From positions 60,210,917 through 60,274,916 of the forward strand of contig CM049319.1 in NCBI GenBank assembly GCA_026874595.1: a stretch of 64,000 bases of DNA, given 5' to 3'. Of this stretch, positions 35,903 to 48,660 are shown piece after piece (positions within the stretch are counted from its first letter, which is position 1; the number at the start of each line of letters is the position of its first letter). This DNA is from Sipunculus nudus. Lineage: Eukaryota; Annelida; Sipuncula; Golfingiida; Sipunculidae. A model generated the notes under the pieces. It ran no database searches. It saw only the letters and a list, made by a program, of their open reading frames with translations, and was not told the DNA's origin. A program made the translations under genes and the position numbers.

Positions 35903-36460
35903 TGGTGGGAGTCGGTTCTTTTTTCATAATCAATCATCGGTTCGAGCAAACCGATTGATGATCGATTAATAATCGGTTCAGGCAAATATAAAAAAATACT
36001 TGCAGTTATCCGTGAAACTGTAATTTCTTAACCAAACGCAAAAAAAGAAGTTTTTGCTTTTTTTATATTTTCCTATTATTGGTAAAATAAGCTTGAAAAA
36101 GTTTCATTTTAATTATTTATAATAATCAAGAATTAAACGACAATCCAGGAAATCTACTTGCTGCATAGACCTGGATAATTTATGGAGCATTTTAACGCCA
36201 TAGTCGATATTGTGCAATATACATCTCGTTACAAAACTCCCCGCTAATTCTGCAGCTCCCTGCCAGTTCACAGAGGTTTATTACGTCCTCCGTTCTCGCA
36301 TCTACCGTGTCATACTCAGTAACATAAGGAACTTATTTGGGAACACAGACTCATTATTATGATTACGATGTAATCGATAGTTGCCTTTGGTAATCGAGCG
36401 CTTGAAAGTGGCAGCAAACCGACTGACTTTCGATAAAGCTCGATGATCAGCCCACCACTA
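35903..36460 (-). mobile_element. hAT-type MITE, copy 1
   Basis: This 558-bp element has termini TGGTGGG...CCCACCACTA and perfect 8-bp duplications CTTGCACC on both sides (35895-35902, 36461-36468). It is the inverse of 45266-45846. Its left end lacks the 3 terminal bases (TAG) present in the other copy. The 8-bp duplication and TAGTGGTGGG end fit the hAT superfamily. It is non-coding. Confidence 0.85.
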
Positions 36461-38510
36461 CTTGCACCCTTATTTTATTTTCTTCAAGGAGACAAAAACT
36501 ATTTTACAAACGGTGTAAAATGTCTTTTTCTTAATATCCACTTCACCAAATTATCTGTTGTCCTTATTTTAGTTATAAATAATATAATCAAACAGTATAG
36601 CTTTTGGATCATAAAAGTATTATAATAATAAAAGTAATAGTAATAATAAATTTAATTAACATCAATCATTCTTAAACTTAAACAAAATTCTATCTGATGA
36701 CACCAGTGACCACTATTCTTATATATGAAAAACATTGTATTATATTGGCCAATGATTTTTTTAAATATTTTTTCATGATTTTTCACAAAAATCTAGAAAA
36801 CCATCTGCTACAGCTACTTTTGGTGGTCTTAATCTTGACTATGTTATCATAGTTTAACTGTAAAACAACAAAGCTGATACCCATAAACTGAAAACTGAAC
36901 CCTGTGTCTAAAAATAAACTAATCAAAAGGAACAGTCTTTTATAGGAACACAGACCAATTGTGACAAATTTACTTACACAAAGATGTTCTTTCATCAGTG
37001 TATCAAGGAAGAGTTACAGTGGGAAATTTCATGGGTCTGTTTGATATTTATCATAACCTCAAACATGATATCTGGTGGTGTAGTTCAGTCCAGACTTTCC
37101 GAATCACAAGTGCAAGTCCGAGTCTAAGCTGCTCGAATCCAAATCCAAATTTCCTGAAGTTTGAGTCAAAGTCTGCTTTATCCAATCCAGGTCTTTGAAA
37201 CTTCGAGTCCAAATCCGATTAAAAAATGCCTTTATTGAAGAGTGTTTTAAAATGGAAAACTGAGATCAGACCTGTGTATTTTAATGTTGGTTTACCCATG
37301 ATTTTAACTTCAATTTTGAATCACATATAACTCCTGGTGAAAATTTTAATTTGCTGTATATCTTCCCCTTTTTTGTAATATTCTCTGAAAAATTTGCAAA
37401 TATGTCTTTATTGAGCCTTTTGTGACAGTTTTTATCCTAATGGACTGGAGATGGTCTGATTTCTGGAGTCTTGACCTCCATGCACATGACTAGAATCCAG
37501 GACCCTTGTGTCCAAGTAAGAGTCCTTGAAAAACAGGACTCATACAAAGTCCTGTCTTAAGTTCCATAGCACTGATGATTTGTTATTTTTTAATAATATT
37601 TCATATCAAATTATTATAAATATTCCAATGGTATGACAGAGATTTTATGTATATGATAGTAAATTAATTTGGGCAATAAATGTTTTATATCCTTTTTATT
37701 ATAAATATTAAAAATAAATAACATATTCCTATGTTAATGAATAATAATCACCCCCCCCCCCCTAAATACCTTCCATTTCAAACATGTACTATAAATTCTG
37801 TTTGCCAAGATTGTACTGATCTATGCACAATGCAGTGTTCAGTATTAATATTTCAAATCAGTGCAAGTATATTTGAAATATTGGGCACAATGTACATAAA
37901 ACTCTGTTGTTCAGCACCTGCTGTGCGTCTATACATATTCAAGATGACTTGAATCATACTATATTATGCCATGATCTGTTGGAGAAAGGACTTGTAGATT
38001 GTACATAGCCCAGCTAGTGCAAGGCTGCACGCAGTATATCAACAGTGTTTCGACTGGCGCAGTAAATCCAATTAATTGAACCAGTCACGCTGATTTGTTT
38101 ACAAGCAAAACACGTTCCTCACAAAATCGAAACGGTTCAGATGTAACAACTGTATCACAGGGCATGTGAATTACTATAATCTATATAATATTTGTGTCAC
38201 TTTTACTTACAATTAGATATTATTCAGATTACCGCTGTGGATTTATGAGCAAGGCGGGGCAACCCCGAGATAAGCAAAACCAGAAGCAGAGAAACCATTT
38301 GATGCTTTACGATAGATCTATTTCCTAGCAACAAATGCGCCTATATCAATGTAACCTATAGTCTAAAAGCCTTATCACTTAATAGCAATTGCTAATCTCA
38401 CTTATAGCAATCACTTATGCCAACAATATGGTTATTTTTAGCACTTACCAATGGTAGCTGATAAGAAATTCACTCGACTCACTTCTTGTGGCCTTTGAAG
38501 TCGTATACTT

Positions 38511-38521
38511 TGCGCATGCGC
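38511..38521. promoter_or_regulatory. NRF1-type palindrome (TGCGCATGCGC)
   Basis: This is a perfect match to the nuclear respiratory factor 1 consensus, a motif common in CpG-rich and often bidirectional animal promoters. On the plus strand it is followed about 50 bp later by an ATG in good context (38572, a 32-codon frame). The single-site match is the only evidence. Confidence 0.3.
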
Positions 38522-38549
38522 TCTTGTGTTCGTTAACAGAGGGCGCTAC

Positions 38550-38752
38550 CTGGGGTGGCTGCATGGCTTTTGTGGACTCGCATAAAATCAATAAATTCAT
38601 AAATATCAGTTGCAGAGCTGATACCTTCTGTGGCGGTATAGTGACTGCTGCTCGGATTTAATAAATCTAGCGTTATGAATGATATATGTTGAGTGAATTC
38701 AACCGTAGGACCAATAGCCCCAATGGTTCCAGGCAGTCCAAACCCCACATCA
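38550..38752 (-). CDS. Possible internal coding exon, unassigned
   Basis: On the minus strand a frame is open between a possible acceptor (ggtaacag, exon starting at 38752) and a good donor (CAG|GTAGCG, exon ending at 38550). It encodes a mixed, low-repeat peptide beginning near VGFGLPGTIGAIG and ending HAATPG. I do not recognise it. The open frame extends beyond the donor to a stop at about 38533. The plus strand also has a short ATG frame here, so strand and reality are uncertain. No partner exon was found nearby. Confidence 0.2.
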
Positions 38753-40037
38753 CTGTTACCGGTATCGTTATTCAGATACCGCAGTTATTGCAACAATGCA
38801 AAAAGTAATAATAATCATATACTGAAGCTATGAGTCATGAATTTTAATTTTTTTCAAGTGATAAAAATAATTAAAACTCTTGAAATACCAGAAATTTATC
38901 ATTTATTCTGAAATAACGCTCATATATGTTTATGCCTTAATTTATATACTTTTAATATAAAATTGCGACATAAAAAAGTTTTCAATTATTTGACAACCTC
39001 GAAGCGAAAGCATGCCCAGACAGGCATCTGGTGTATATATGACAACGAATCAGGCGTTATTGTTGTTTTATTATTGGTTATTTCTGTCTCTATGGGGACC
39101 TGCATATCTGTACCTTAAAATGGAATAGAATTCACGATGTGTGACAGCTGAGTGATTCGAAACTAGTGGTTGTACGTTATACGGTGCAGGAAAGATTTTA
39201 TTTTTGTTTACTGGCAAATAGGGCTAGTTTGTCTGCAGGGGCGGATACTGGGTTAAGAAAAGGAAAGTTCTCTGGGAGGGGGGGGGGTTTATTGTTCTTT
39301 TTGGTAAGTGTAAACTTAATTTAGCTGGACTTTTTAATTTTTATAATTATGATTTATAAGGTGGACACACGTCCCATCTAAACACACACGTATTTGCACA
39401 CATGTATGATATATCATCAATCTCTGTCTTTCTTTCCTCTGTTTCCTTCTTTCTATATCGTTTCTTACTTGAAAAAAAAACTTTTCTCTTTCTTTTTTTT
39501 TTTTTTTTTTTTATTCTATTTTGCTTTCACTCTTTTTCTCTATTTTCTTCTTTCTTTCTTTCTGTCTTTCTTTGTCTCTTCATTTCTTTATATAACTCAT
39601 TCTTCCCAGATAAAGGTTTATGTACATAGTTAAAATAAAGTATTACAATAAAAGTAATAAAATACATTTTTAATTTTGTAGCAGATCGAGGGGGATCAAC
39701 GATTTTTGAAATGGGGGGCAAACCCAGGAGGGATAATGAAAAACCTAAAAAAAAATGTCTCCAGGTCTGGTAAAGGGGGTCCTGGCCGCAAAATTTTGTC
39801 TGATACCTGAAAAAAATTAGCTTCGTATGAAAACGGGGGGTTCGCCCCCCACCCCTACCCCTATAGACCCGCTTCTGCATTGGGTATATACTTATAGGGG
39901 AAAAGGAGGCTGGAATAACAAAAGCGCGAGTGTAAACACAGCTATAATACATAACCATCTGATATAATTTACATTTTGAAACTAATATAATAATAAGTCA
40001 CTACTTAAAGCCGCTAAATATGCTGCATATGCAAGTA

Positions 40038-40804
40038 CAGTAGAACTCCTGTATAACGGACACTAATGGGGCTGGATAAAAGTGGCCTAAACAGGAGTGG
40101 CCTTAATACAGGAGTTGACCGAGAGGGAGGGGAGGTTTAAAAATATAACACAAAACCAAGTTATTCATTACAATCAGCAGCATATATAATTGTGTTTATC
40201 ATTATAACCCAAACCAACATTATATACAAATAGATAAGTATAAGTGTATTTGCGTTTATACCGTATAGTAGATCTTTAGGCTGTATCTTTATGCAGTTGG
40301 TTCAAAATGTGCTACAGTAAAATAAATCGCGAACCTATGAAAGTGGTCGTTTGTCGTCATTTATAGCGGGGTGGCCGTGTTAGCGGGAGGGATGTTATGA
40401 TGATTTACAATAGAATTGTCTGGCTGCCTCTGGCACCAAAAAAGCTGTCGTCCTAGTTGGGCGGTGGTGATAGCTTGGTGGTCACCAAGCGAGCTTCCAT
40501 TGTATCTCAAAACAAATCCCAACAAAGCCATAGGGGGTAATATCAATTTTGTCAAATGATGTAAACTGACCAATTTATGATGGCTTTTTAATTGGCATGC
40601 GCAATGCCCATATTTGTTCTTCTCCAGTGTTGGGATACTATATATATAGGAGCCAGCTTCGTGTTTTTTGTTAGTAAAATAACGACTATTTGTTAACGGT
40701 CCCGATTATGTTTTGTTCTGTTTATAAGACCCCGATCAAGCGACCATCTGGAAAATGCGACCACCCGTTGCTGGTCTAAGTTTCATAGTTACACGATTTT
40801 ACTG
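40038..40804. mobile_element. pogo/Tigger-like non-autonomous element
   Basis: This 767-bp element is flanked by TA on both sides (40036-40037, 40805-40806). Its imperfect inverted termini are CAGTAGAAC.CCTGTATAAC and CAGTAAAATCGTGTAACTA. Internal phrases such as 'agtggcc', 'agcggggtggccgtgttagcggg' recall the ends of Tigger/pogo elements. No transposase frame remains. Confidence 0.5.
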
Positions 40805-40978
40805 TATGTGAGTGTAAATATACATTATAAAGCGTCTGATAAAACTTAATCACCCAGGTCTGACGGACCCGCCGATATATAATTCTAATACAGCAGCTGA
40901 TATACGACGACATTAAGTAATTGCTTCTGTCTGGACATAAAATCCATATAATCTGGTTGGCGGCCTTGTTTAAAATTT

Positions 40979-40981
<3 letters not shown>

Positions 40982-41041
<60 letters not shown>
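40982..41041. repeat. (AT)n microsatellite
   Basis: This is an alternating AT run of 60 bp. With 41420-41478 it brackets a 153-bp tandem duplication. Confidence 0.95.
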
Positions 41042-41043
<2 letters not shown>

Positions 41044-41116
41044 CAGATCATATTCTCCTTTTGGATTCTTTCATACATCGCTTCCTTTATGTCATGCTTT
41101 GTATTATGAATGCGTC

Positions 41117-41416
41117 TATAAATTATAGTTTAGAGTAAGTTTGGTGGGTTATGGGTTATCATATTGTCTAAAACCGTATCAGTCTGAGGCGTTATTGCCA
41201 ATATTGGCTCATAATGGCAGACAGTGAGACTCCTTTGGAGACTATATATACAAATACAATGATTAAATATATAAATTATAGTTTAGAGTAAGTTTGGTGG
41301 GTTATGGGTTATCATATTGTCTAAAACCGTATCAGTCTGAGGCGTTATTGCCAATATTGGCTCATAATGGCAGACAGTGAGACTCCTTTGGAGACTATAT
41401 ATACAAATACAATGAT

Positions 41417-41422
<6 letters not shown>
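41117..41422 (+). repeat. 153-bp perfect tandem duplication
   Basis: Two units (41117-41269 and 41270-41422) appear identical. Each runs from 'tataaattatagtttagag' to 'gattaaata', and they lie between two AT microsatellites. Identity implies a very recent event or an assembly effect. Confidence 0.9.

Positions 41423-41478
<56 letters not shown>
41420..41478. repeat. (AT)n microsatellite
   Basis: This is an alternating AT run of about 59 bp directly after the 153-bp duplication. Confidence 0.95.
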
Positions 41479-41481
<3 letters not shown>

Positions 41482-42242
41482 TGTAAAGAGGGTGCATGTA
41501 TTACTATATAAATGATTTATTTATTCGAGGGAGGGTACGAATTCTTTTGAGTTTGATATGCATCAGTATAATAAAAACTATATGCATTAAGCATATCATT
41601 AATAGGCCCTGATATTAATCTAAGCAACAGAATTAAGTTGATTGTTTCTAATCAGGTAACGTATACTTGGCGTATTTTTAAGTTCATGTATATATAAAAA
41701 GAGTTCAGGTAAAAAAACCCAATGAACTTGCCATTCTCAGAATTGCGGCAGTAAAGAAAATCACCAGCATAATACCCATTCATGCGTTGGGACAGGCCCA
41801 TTGGACATATAGGCTCGGTTTGTTAGGGACCGGTTTTCGATGGCCCATATTGACATGGTGCAATAGCCGATATAGATGGCGGTGCGACAGACACATTGTG
41901 ATCTCGTGTCAAATTCCTCAGGGTTAATGGGAAAATATGGAATGATCCCCCCCCCCCCCCCAACCCTCAGAAACACTTAGTGACGGACATTTCCCAAGGC
42001 TTGGCCAAATAGGAGTTGCGTACAAGCGATCAAGTGTCACCACAGTCAATTTTAATGCAGATTACCAGACACAGATCGAGCTAGCCCCTAAGTTCCAAAA
42101 TAACTCTCAACACATTTCACGTTCCCAAGCAAGGATCCATCCACCTGGCATTCCACCAATCAGGGTGTACAGTTTATTCGCCATACCCAAACAATGAGAT
42201 CCATCACCTTGAATGATTGGTATTGTGAGAGCAAGTAGATTA

Positions 42243-42581
42243 GGCCAAAAAAATATAAAGGTATGGTTCTCAGGCACCGCCCGCATCAATTTTAGACCCC
42301 CGCATCAAAAAATTTTATTTTGATTTTCAATAGAAATTTTACCATTTTGAGCTGCAGCCGCTTGGACATCTCTTTCAAGAAGATATAAATCATACAATTT
42401 CCTTTGTTATGTAGTGCTTTTACTTATTTAGCAAAATAAATATTTTATTATCATGCTTTTCACTTATCATTTGATATTTTTATCGAAACATACCAAAAAA
42501 TTAAAAATTAAAAAACCGCCCGCCCACATTGATTTCTGGAAAAAAAAGTGCCTGAGAACCATACCTTTTTTTATTTTGGCC
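42243..42581. mobile_element. PIF/Harbinger-like MITE, copy 5
   Basis: This 339-bp element is of the same family as 7541-7855 and 8479-8817, closest in layout to copy 2. It is flanked by TTA (42240-42242 and 42582-42584). It is an independent insertion that confirms the family's ends. Confidence 0.82.
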
Positions 42582-42584
42582 TTA

Positions 42585-43739
42585 TATATGTAATTTTTAA
42601 GGCTATCAATCTACACTTGACATCTTAATCACTCTGTGTTAATGTAGAGTGACACTTTATACTGGGTCTCCCGCGTAATGAATGTCAACGTGTGATTTAC
42701 ACGTAAAGTAACTGCAGTCTTGTCGTTCACACCCTATATACGTTTGTTGTTAATAATCCAACATTTGGACTCGAGTTCTAGTGTATGTACATGCATACAC
42801 TATGAATATTACTGTAAATTTATGGGCAGTCTGGGTATATTTTTTCATTATCCTAGTGATAATCACACTATTTCGAAGGGACTGACATTTATGAGTTATA
42901 TACTTTCGAATGGATTTTAAACTCTGTTTAAATTTAGTATTTATATCAATTCCTTGGTTTGGATAAAATTAAGCCGTCATAAAGTCATTTTTTTTTGCAT
43001 CGGTAAACAGATGTCCGTTTAACTTTACGGCGTTGCCGTGGTAACGAGTACTCGAGTTCAAATCGGGTAACGCCTATCGGGTACTGGTGTTCAAAACATT
43101 GTACCCGTTTCAGCCCTTTCCTAATGGTCATCATTTTCCTTATTTCTCCTTACATCCAGAGATACATCTCAAATCATTTTTCGAAAGGTTAATTACAGCG
43201 CCATCTGTCGGCAACTTCGATTGTGTAATAAAGGAGGCAACTGAATCCGGGCCTGAAGCCCTCCGTGTCTTTACATTTTCTGTGACACTATGAGTCAGAC
43301 ATTAAATAATTTTTAGTTCCTAGATCATCAACAAACAATTTGATTCTGTTAACTAGAAATCTGCACCCCAATGGATACATGCCTCCGCCATATGGGGGTC
43401 CCCATTGTCGGTTGCTCCATGACCGGTGTGTGCATCATCTGACCTCAGAACTAAGAGCACATGTATAACAAGTGACCCATGGGTAATGACACTAAGCTGA
43501 CTGGGAAGACATTCACAAAAGGAATTTTATCATCATCCCCATTCAATTGTAGATAATAAATCTTCAAAATGAACATAAGAAAAGGTTTCATGATAATATA
43601 TTCAGCCATTCCCATAAAATCTAGGCTTATTTTGCATTCGGTCAGCTGAACTAAAATTAACCATGCACATTTTTTGAGGACATCCCTGGACATCGAGACA
43701 GAAGATTCTAGCTACAACAGTAAAGTTTTGTACCATGTC
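42585..43739. other. Intergenic, no gene seen
   Basis: The DNA is AT-rich with one short GC-richer patch near 43020-43080. Open frames are under 81 codons. Confidence 0.55.
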
Positions 43740-45215
43740 AGACAGTCGTCTGGTTGCTCAAAATGTTTTTGGCCAGTAATATAGGTCACTATGTACTAAT
43801 TTCAGGTTTCCATGGAGATTGCCCAAGATGTTCTAGCCGGTACACAAAATTTAGGCCACCATGACCTAATTTCAGGTTTCCTGGAGACTACCAAAAACTT
43901 CCTTGTATATTACATTGGAACATTCTAGAGTTAACAAATACAATTTGCACCCATCTGATTTTCAGGGTGCTAAAAATCATGTTTTTGGCCCAAAGTTCAC
44001 GAAGGTCACCAAGACTTTTTCAGGTTTCCATGCAGAATTACCCAGGACCGGCCTTAATGTCATTTTAGAAGATTATAGGCCTAGCGGATAGCATATGTGC
44101 CTGTCTGACTGACATAGTGCTCAAAATCATGTTTTTAGCCGGTACTAATAGGCTGTAGTTCGCAAAATATAGGACACCATGACCTTATTTAAGGTTTTCA
44201 AGGAGATTTGCCTTGGACCTCCTTGGATGTACAGTTAGTAGTTTCTAGGTCTATCGGTTACGATTTGTGCCCTGTTAACGGACGGACTGCTAAGTCTGAA
44301 GGTCTCAAAACAAACAAAAAAAATACGTAAAAAATAGAAAAAAATACATCAGGTGCCACAAGTCTTCAGGAAATGATTAAACACTCCATGATCAACATAC
44401 ATTGAAAGAATCGTGGCAATCAATGCATTAATTATTCAGACACCTGAGTTTTTGTATCAAATTTTTAATTATTCTAGGGGATACTTTCAAGCCCCATGGC
44501 TCGGAGGGTATAGGTCACATTGACCTAATTTCAGGTTTCCAATTTTATTTTTGTGGACCTCCATGGGTGTAACGTTAGAAGATTCTTAGCCTAGCGGATA
44601 CAATTTCTGACCCGTCTGACTGACTTGGTGTTAAAAATCATGTTTTCAGCCTGTAGTTCGCAAAATATAGATCACCATGACCTAATATCTGGTTTCCAAA
44701 CAGATTGGCTTAGGAGCTATACAGTTTGAAGTTTCTATGTCTAACGATTACTATATTTGCCCTATTAACGGACAAACTGCTTCATCTGGAGGACTCAAAA
44801 ATAGAAAAAAAAATTCTAAAAACTAGGAAAAGTACAGGTGGCGCCACCATTCTTCAGAAAATGATGAAACACTATTTGATTAATATTTATGAAAAGGATT
44901 ATGGCTATCAATGCATTGTTAAATATTACCTTTATCATTAGCTTTTGTATCAAATTTAAAATTATCCTAGGAGGCATTTCGTAGTCCAAAAGCTCGTAGA
45001 AAATAGGTCACAGTGAGATAATTATAAGTTTCCTAGGAGATTTTTTTATGGACCTCCTTGGGTTTGAAGTAAGAATTTTCTAGGTTGAGCGGTAACGATT
45101 TGTGCCCTGTTAACGGACAGACGGACGGCAAGACAGACGGACAGATGACGACAAAATGTGATCGCTATATAGCTCAGATGACTTTCAGCCAGCTAAGCTA
45201 AAAATGCTCTGTGAA
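43740..45215 (+). repeat. Array of degenerate repeat modules (GACCTAATTTCAGGTTTCC family)
   Basis: The phrase 'caccatgacctaatttcaggtttcc..ggagatt' recurs near 43790, 43860, 43990, 44170, 44520, 44680 and 45010. It alternates with 'tgccctgttaacggac' blocks (44270, 44760, 45108). The array includes GGTGGCGCCACC at 44837-44848 and ends in the CAGCTAAGCTAAAA tail. It is probably one long non-autonomous or satellite family. Inverted or direct relatives lie at 18771-19170, 46680-47900 and 57361-57480. Confidence 0.55.
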
Positions 45216-45265
45216 TACACTGGACACCGTGTGTGTGTTCGACTGGGACGTGAACAGGTGGTTAT

Positions 45266-45846
45266 TAGTGGTGGGCCGATCATCGAGTTTTATCGAAAGT
45301 CAGTCGGTTTTGCATTTTTCAAGCGCTCGATTACCAAAGGCAACTTTCGATTACATCATTATCATGATAATGAGTCTTTGTTCCCAAATAACTTCCGTAT
45401 GTAACTGAGTTTACCATGGTAGATGCGAGAACAGAGGACGTAATAAACCTCTGTGAACTGGCAGGGAGCTTCAGAATTAGCGGGGAGTTTTGTAACGAGA
45501 TGTACATTGCACAACATGGGCGGTAAAGCGTTAAAATGCTCCATAAATTCTCTGGTCTATGCAGCAAGTAGATGTCCTGGATTGTGGTTTAATTCTTGAT
45601 TATTATAAATAATTAAAATGAAACTTTTAAAAGCAGATTTTACTAATAATAGGAAAATATAAAAAAAAGGCAAAAACTTCTTTTCTTAAGGTAGAATTAC
45701 AAAGACATGCGGGCTTGGTTAAGAAAGTACAGTTCACAAAATCTGCATGTTTCTTTATAATTGCCTGAACCGATTAATAATCGATCATCGATCGGTTTGC
45801 TCAAACCGATGATCGATTATGAAAAGGGAACCGACTCCCACCACTA
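45266..45846 (+). mobile_element. hAT-type MITE, copy 2
   Basis: This 581-bp element runs TAGTGGTGGGCC...CCCACCACTA with perfect 8-bp duplications GTGGTTAT at 45258-45265 and 45847-45854. It is inverse to 35903-36460, with all main blocks shared and ~23 bp of indels. The duplication size and ends support hAT. The overlapping short open frames are by-products. Confidence 0.87.
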
Positions 45847-45854
45847 GTGGTTAT

Positions 45855-48274
45855 AGCCCACACCGCCCAGCGCATGAGGCTGGACTTTGCCTGCATTCAC
45901 TTATTTTTTTTTTAATACATTCTCAGGTTCATTCAAGCATACATGAACGTACATTTGTGATTTCCTGATGACGCTTCAGAATCCGAAGAAGATGCTGGAT
46001 CAACACCAAAACTTCCTCGATCCATTCCCGAAATGCACTAAAAAATCATTAGGTTCCATTCAAGATTGCGTGAGTTATGTTGTAAACAAACACACACAAA
46101 CAAAGTCACACGCACGAACGGGAATGAACGCATACCCTCTAGGAGGAGGAAACAAAATATGTGGTTAAGTAGGGTTTGAAATAAACCTCTGTCTTATGTA
46201 CTGCATATTAATTGACAAATTATCGTTTTTGACACGATGACATTCTACCGCGATAGACACTGGATCGTGGAGTCAGTAGTCAGCTGACTATCGTATTTGT
46301 GTACTCACAAATTGGTATCGTTAGGCCAAGGGGTTTGCCCTATTAGCACGGCCTGCCACTGTTAGTACACAGCCTCCTCAGACGTGTGTATAGTTTTGGT
46401 AATAAATTTATCAAGTTTTAGTTGAGAATTCATTATGTCACCGGATTCACTTTCACAGTTAGATTGGAAAGTAAATGACCTAATAGTACCTCCATTAAAA
46501 AATGATTATTTTAGGGTTTACTAACGACGATGCCTCCTTAAGGCATGTTATAGTTTAGCCAGTCTTCTTTACAGAAAGATCACCATCTGTCGCTTTTGGG
46601 ATGAAATTAAACTGGCCTTCTATAAAAAGAAGTAATGCATTGATCATCATGATTCTTTGCATGCATATTGATCATGGTGTTTCTTCATTCTTGCAGACTG
46701 GCGCCACTTGGATTTTTTTTAAACATTTTGTCTCTAATTTTCAGACCTTTTGAACGCAGTCGTTCGTTAATAGGGAACAAATCATAACCACTCGACCGAG
46801 AATCTTCTAACTTGACATCCTTGGCGTTCCGTAAAAAGTCTCCTTGAAAACCTGAAATGAAGTCTTTGTTACCCATATTATCCGAGGTATGGGGCTTATA
46901 ATATCCCTCGTCCCACCTACAGAAAAATGGAAAATTTGATACCATAACAGGGCATAAATAATCACCACTGGACCTAGAATATACTTTTTTTTAGCTCAGC
47001 TGTAAGAAAATCCTTGCAAACCTAAATTAAGGTCATGGGTAATAAACTGTACATAAAATGAAACACGTTAAACAATTGAAGGTGGCGCCACTAATCTTGT
47101 GTACGAGACAAATTTACCGTTAATTGTGAAATATGTGTGGCCACCAGAAAACGCATGTAGGTGATACCACCGGTCATGTGTATGAGATAAAGCAATCCAA
47201 GATCAACATGCATATTTTCAATCCAAAAGATCTCACAACACCTGAGACATGTGAATCTAAGAAACATGGAGAAACAATCGTTGATGGCAAGAACAGTTTC
47301 TCGTACTTTTTCCCAATTGATTCAAACACTACTGAGATATCCTTTGGTGAGTTTTACCAAAAGGACGGACACACCATATGCAATTGTAGGTGGCGCCTCT
47401 AGTCATGAGCACAAGATAAAATTATCCAAGGTCTGTACAAACTCCCAGATAATGATATCCAAACATGTATTTATCACCTGAAATAGACGCACGTAATGAT
47501 TGTAGGTGTGTACGAGGTCCTGTGTGCAAGATATAACAATCTAAGTTCTTGGGATCTGTATATATTATCAGTTTCAGGCCGATGCATTCCAGCACTCTTG
47601 GGGTTCGTGTGATTTTTTTCCCGATAATACACGCGCGGAAGAATGATTGTTGACGTGGACTCCACCTATATATGGCCTTACAAATTATAACCAAGGATAC
47701 CAACCATTATTCTGTTACTTGTGATTTTATCCAAAAGACTCACGGATGGCCGCAAAGCAAAGTTGAGGGGTCAGAGATCATATTGAAACGATCGGCAACC
47801 AATTTTAACTCAATATTCAGAGAAATCCTGGAAAAATCTCCTTGGAAACCTGAAACTATGCCACAGTGACCTATATTCTATACTAGCTATGAGACAAGTA
47901 TATATATCTGCAGCGCGACCCCCAAACAGGGTCACACATAATGAAAGGAAACAATTCTGAACCGTTCAGACCGGATAATTCACTGCGATGAACAGACCAA
48001 ATGGTTCATGACATTTTGGTGTCTAAATAACATCTTCATATAATGCAGTATTTATGATAATAACCTAGAATACCAGACATGTCTAGCGTATTGTCTTATC
48101 ACCTATATAGTGCTAAATCCCCACACAACGGTCCTCCGTCCATATCTACAATGATGGAGGTTTCAAGGGAGTTTCAAAGTACACACCTAGTAGTGTGTTT
48201 TATTATATTTATTAAAGCCACATGTTACCATTTTTGTGAATTATGCGCACCAGATAAGACTTGTTTTCGGTCGT
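45855..48274. repeat. Intergenic with further degenerate repeat modules
   Basis: No gene is seen. The stretch holds a relative of the 26008 unit at about 46050. It also holds repeat modules around 46680-47900, including GGTGGCGCCACT at 47081-47092 and GGTGGCGCC at 47389-47397. A 93-codon minus-strand frame near 47422-47703 lies in this repeat context and is not credible as a gene. Confidence 0.5.
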
Positions 48275-48660
48275 TCCGCTCACTTTTTTGAGCGGGCTCC
48301 TGCAGATACATTACAAGTTAACTCGTCCACGACATTGTATGAATGTAACTTGTGCAAAGGGGCCGTCACATATCTAAAACAGAGCCCGTCCGATTTCGCA
48401 GCGAGCTGTAAAAGGCATTTTCGGCACAAATACGGCCGATATTTGCCCCATCTCTGCGGGCTCGGCCGCGATTTTTAGCCGAAGTTCGCAGGGCACCAAA
48501 ACCTGTTTTTAATTCAGCGATTCTCCGATGGCGTTTTTTGTGGTCGGAGAGCTCGTAAACAGGTCGCCCGCAGATCGCGCGGGCAGCGGCCAACATGCGA
48601 TCGATATTCGGGCAGCAATCCGAATGCCATCGCGTAATTTGAGTGTGAAAGGTAATTTTT
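48275..48660. other. CpG-rich stretch, possible MITE or regulatory island
   Basis: CpG content is far above the surroundings. A 7-bp hairpin (CCGCTCA / TGAGCGG) opens it near 48275-48293. A 100-codon minus-strand frame crosses it without any domain I recognise. The boundaries look like 'aaggggccgtcacat' and 'gtgtgaaaggtaatt', but I could not prove inverted termini. Confidence 0.3.

Larger units (their letters stand above)
36461..40037. other. Mostly intergenic; one exon/promoter candidate at 38511-38752
   Basis: This is AT-rich DNA with a 12-base C run (37751-37762), a polypyrimidine stretch (about 39415-39600) and short open frames. Apart from the candidate listed separately, I see no gene. 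Confidence 0.5.

Noticed and set aside
43030-43080. Possible tRNA B box ('gagttcaaatcggg')
   Set aside because: No A box at the right distance and no cloverleaf could be drawn.
47133-47703. Overlapping frames of 76-93 codons on both strands
   Set aside because: They lie in degenerate repeat modules also present elsewhere in non-coding form.
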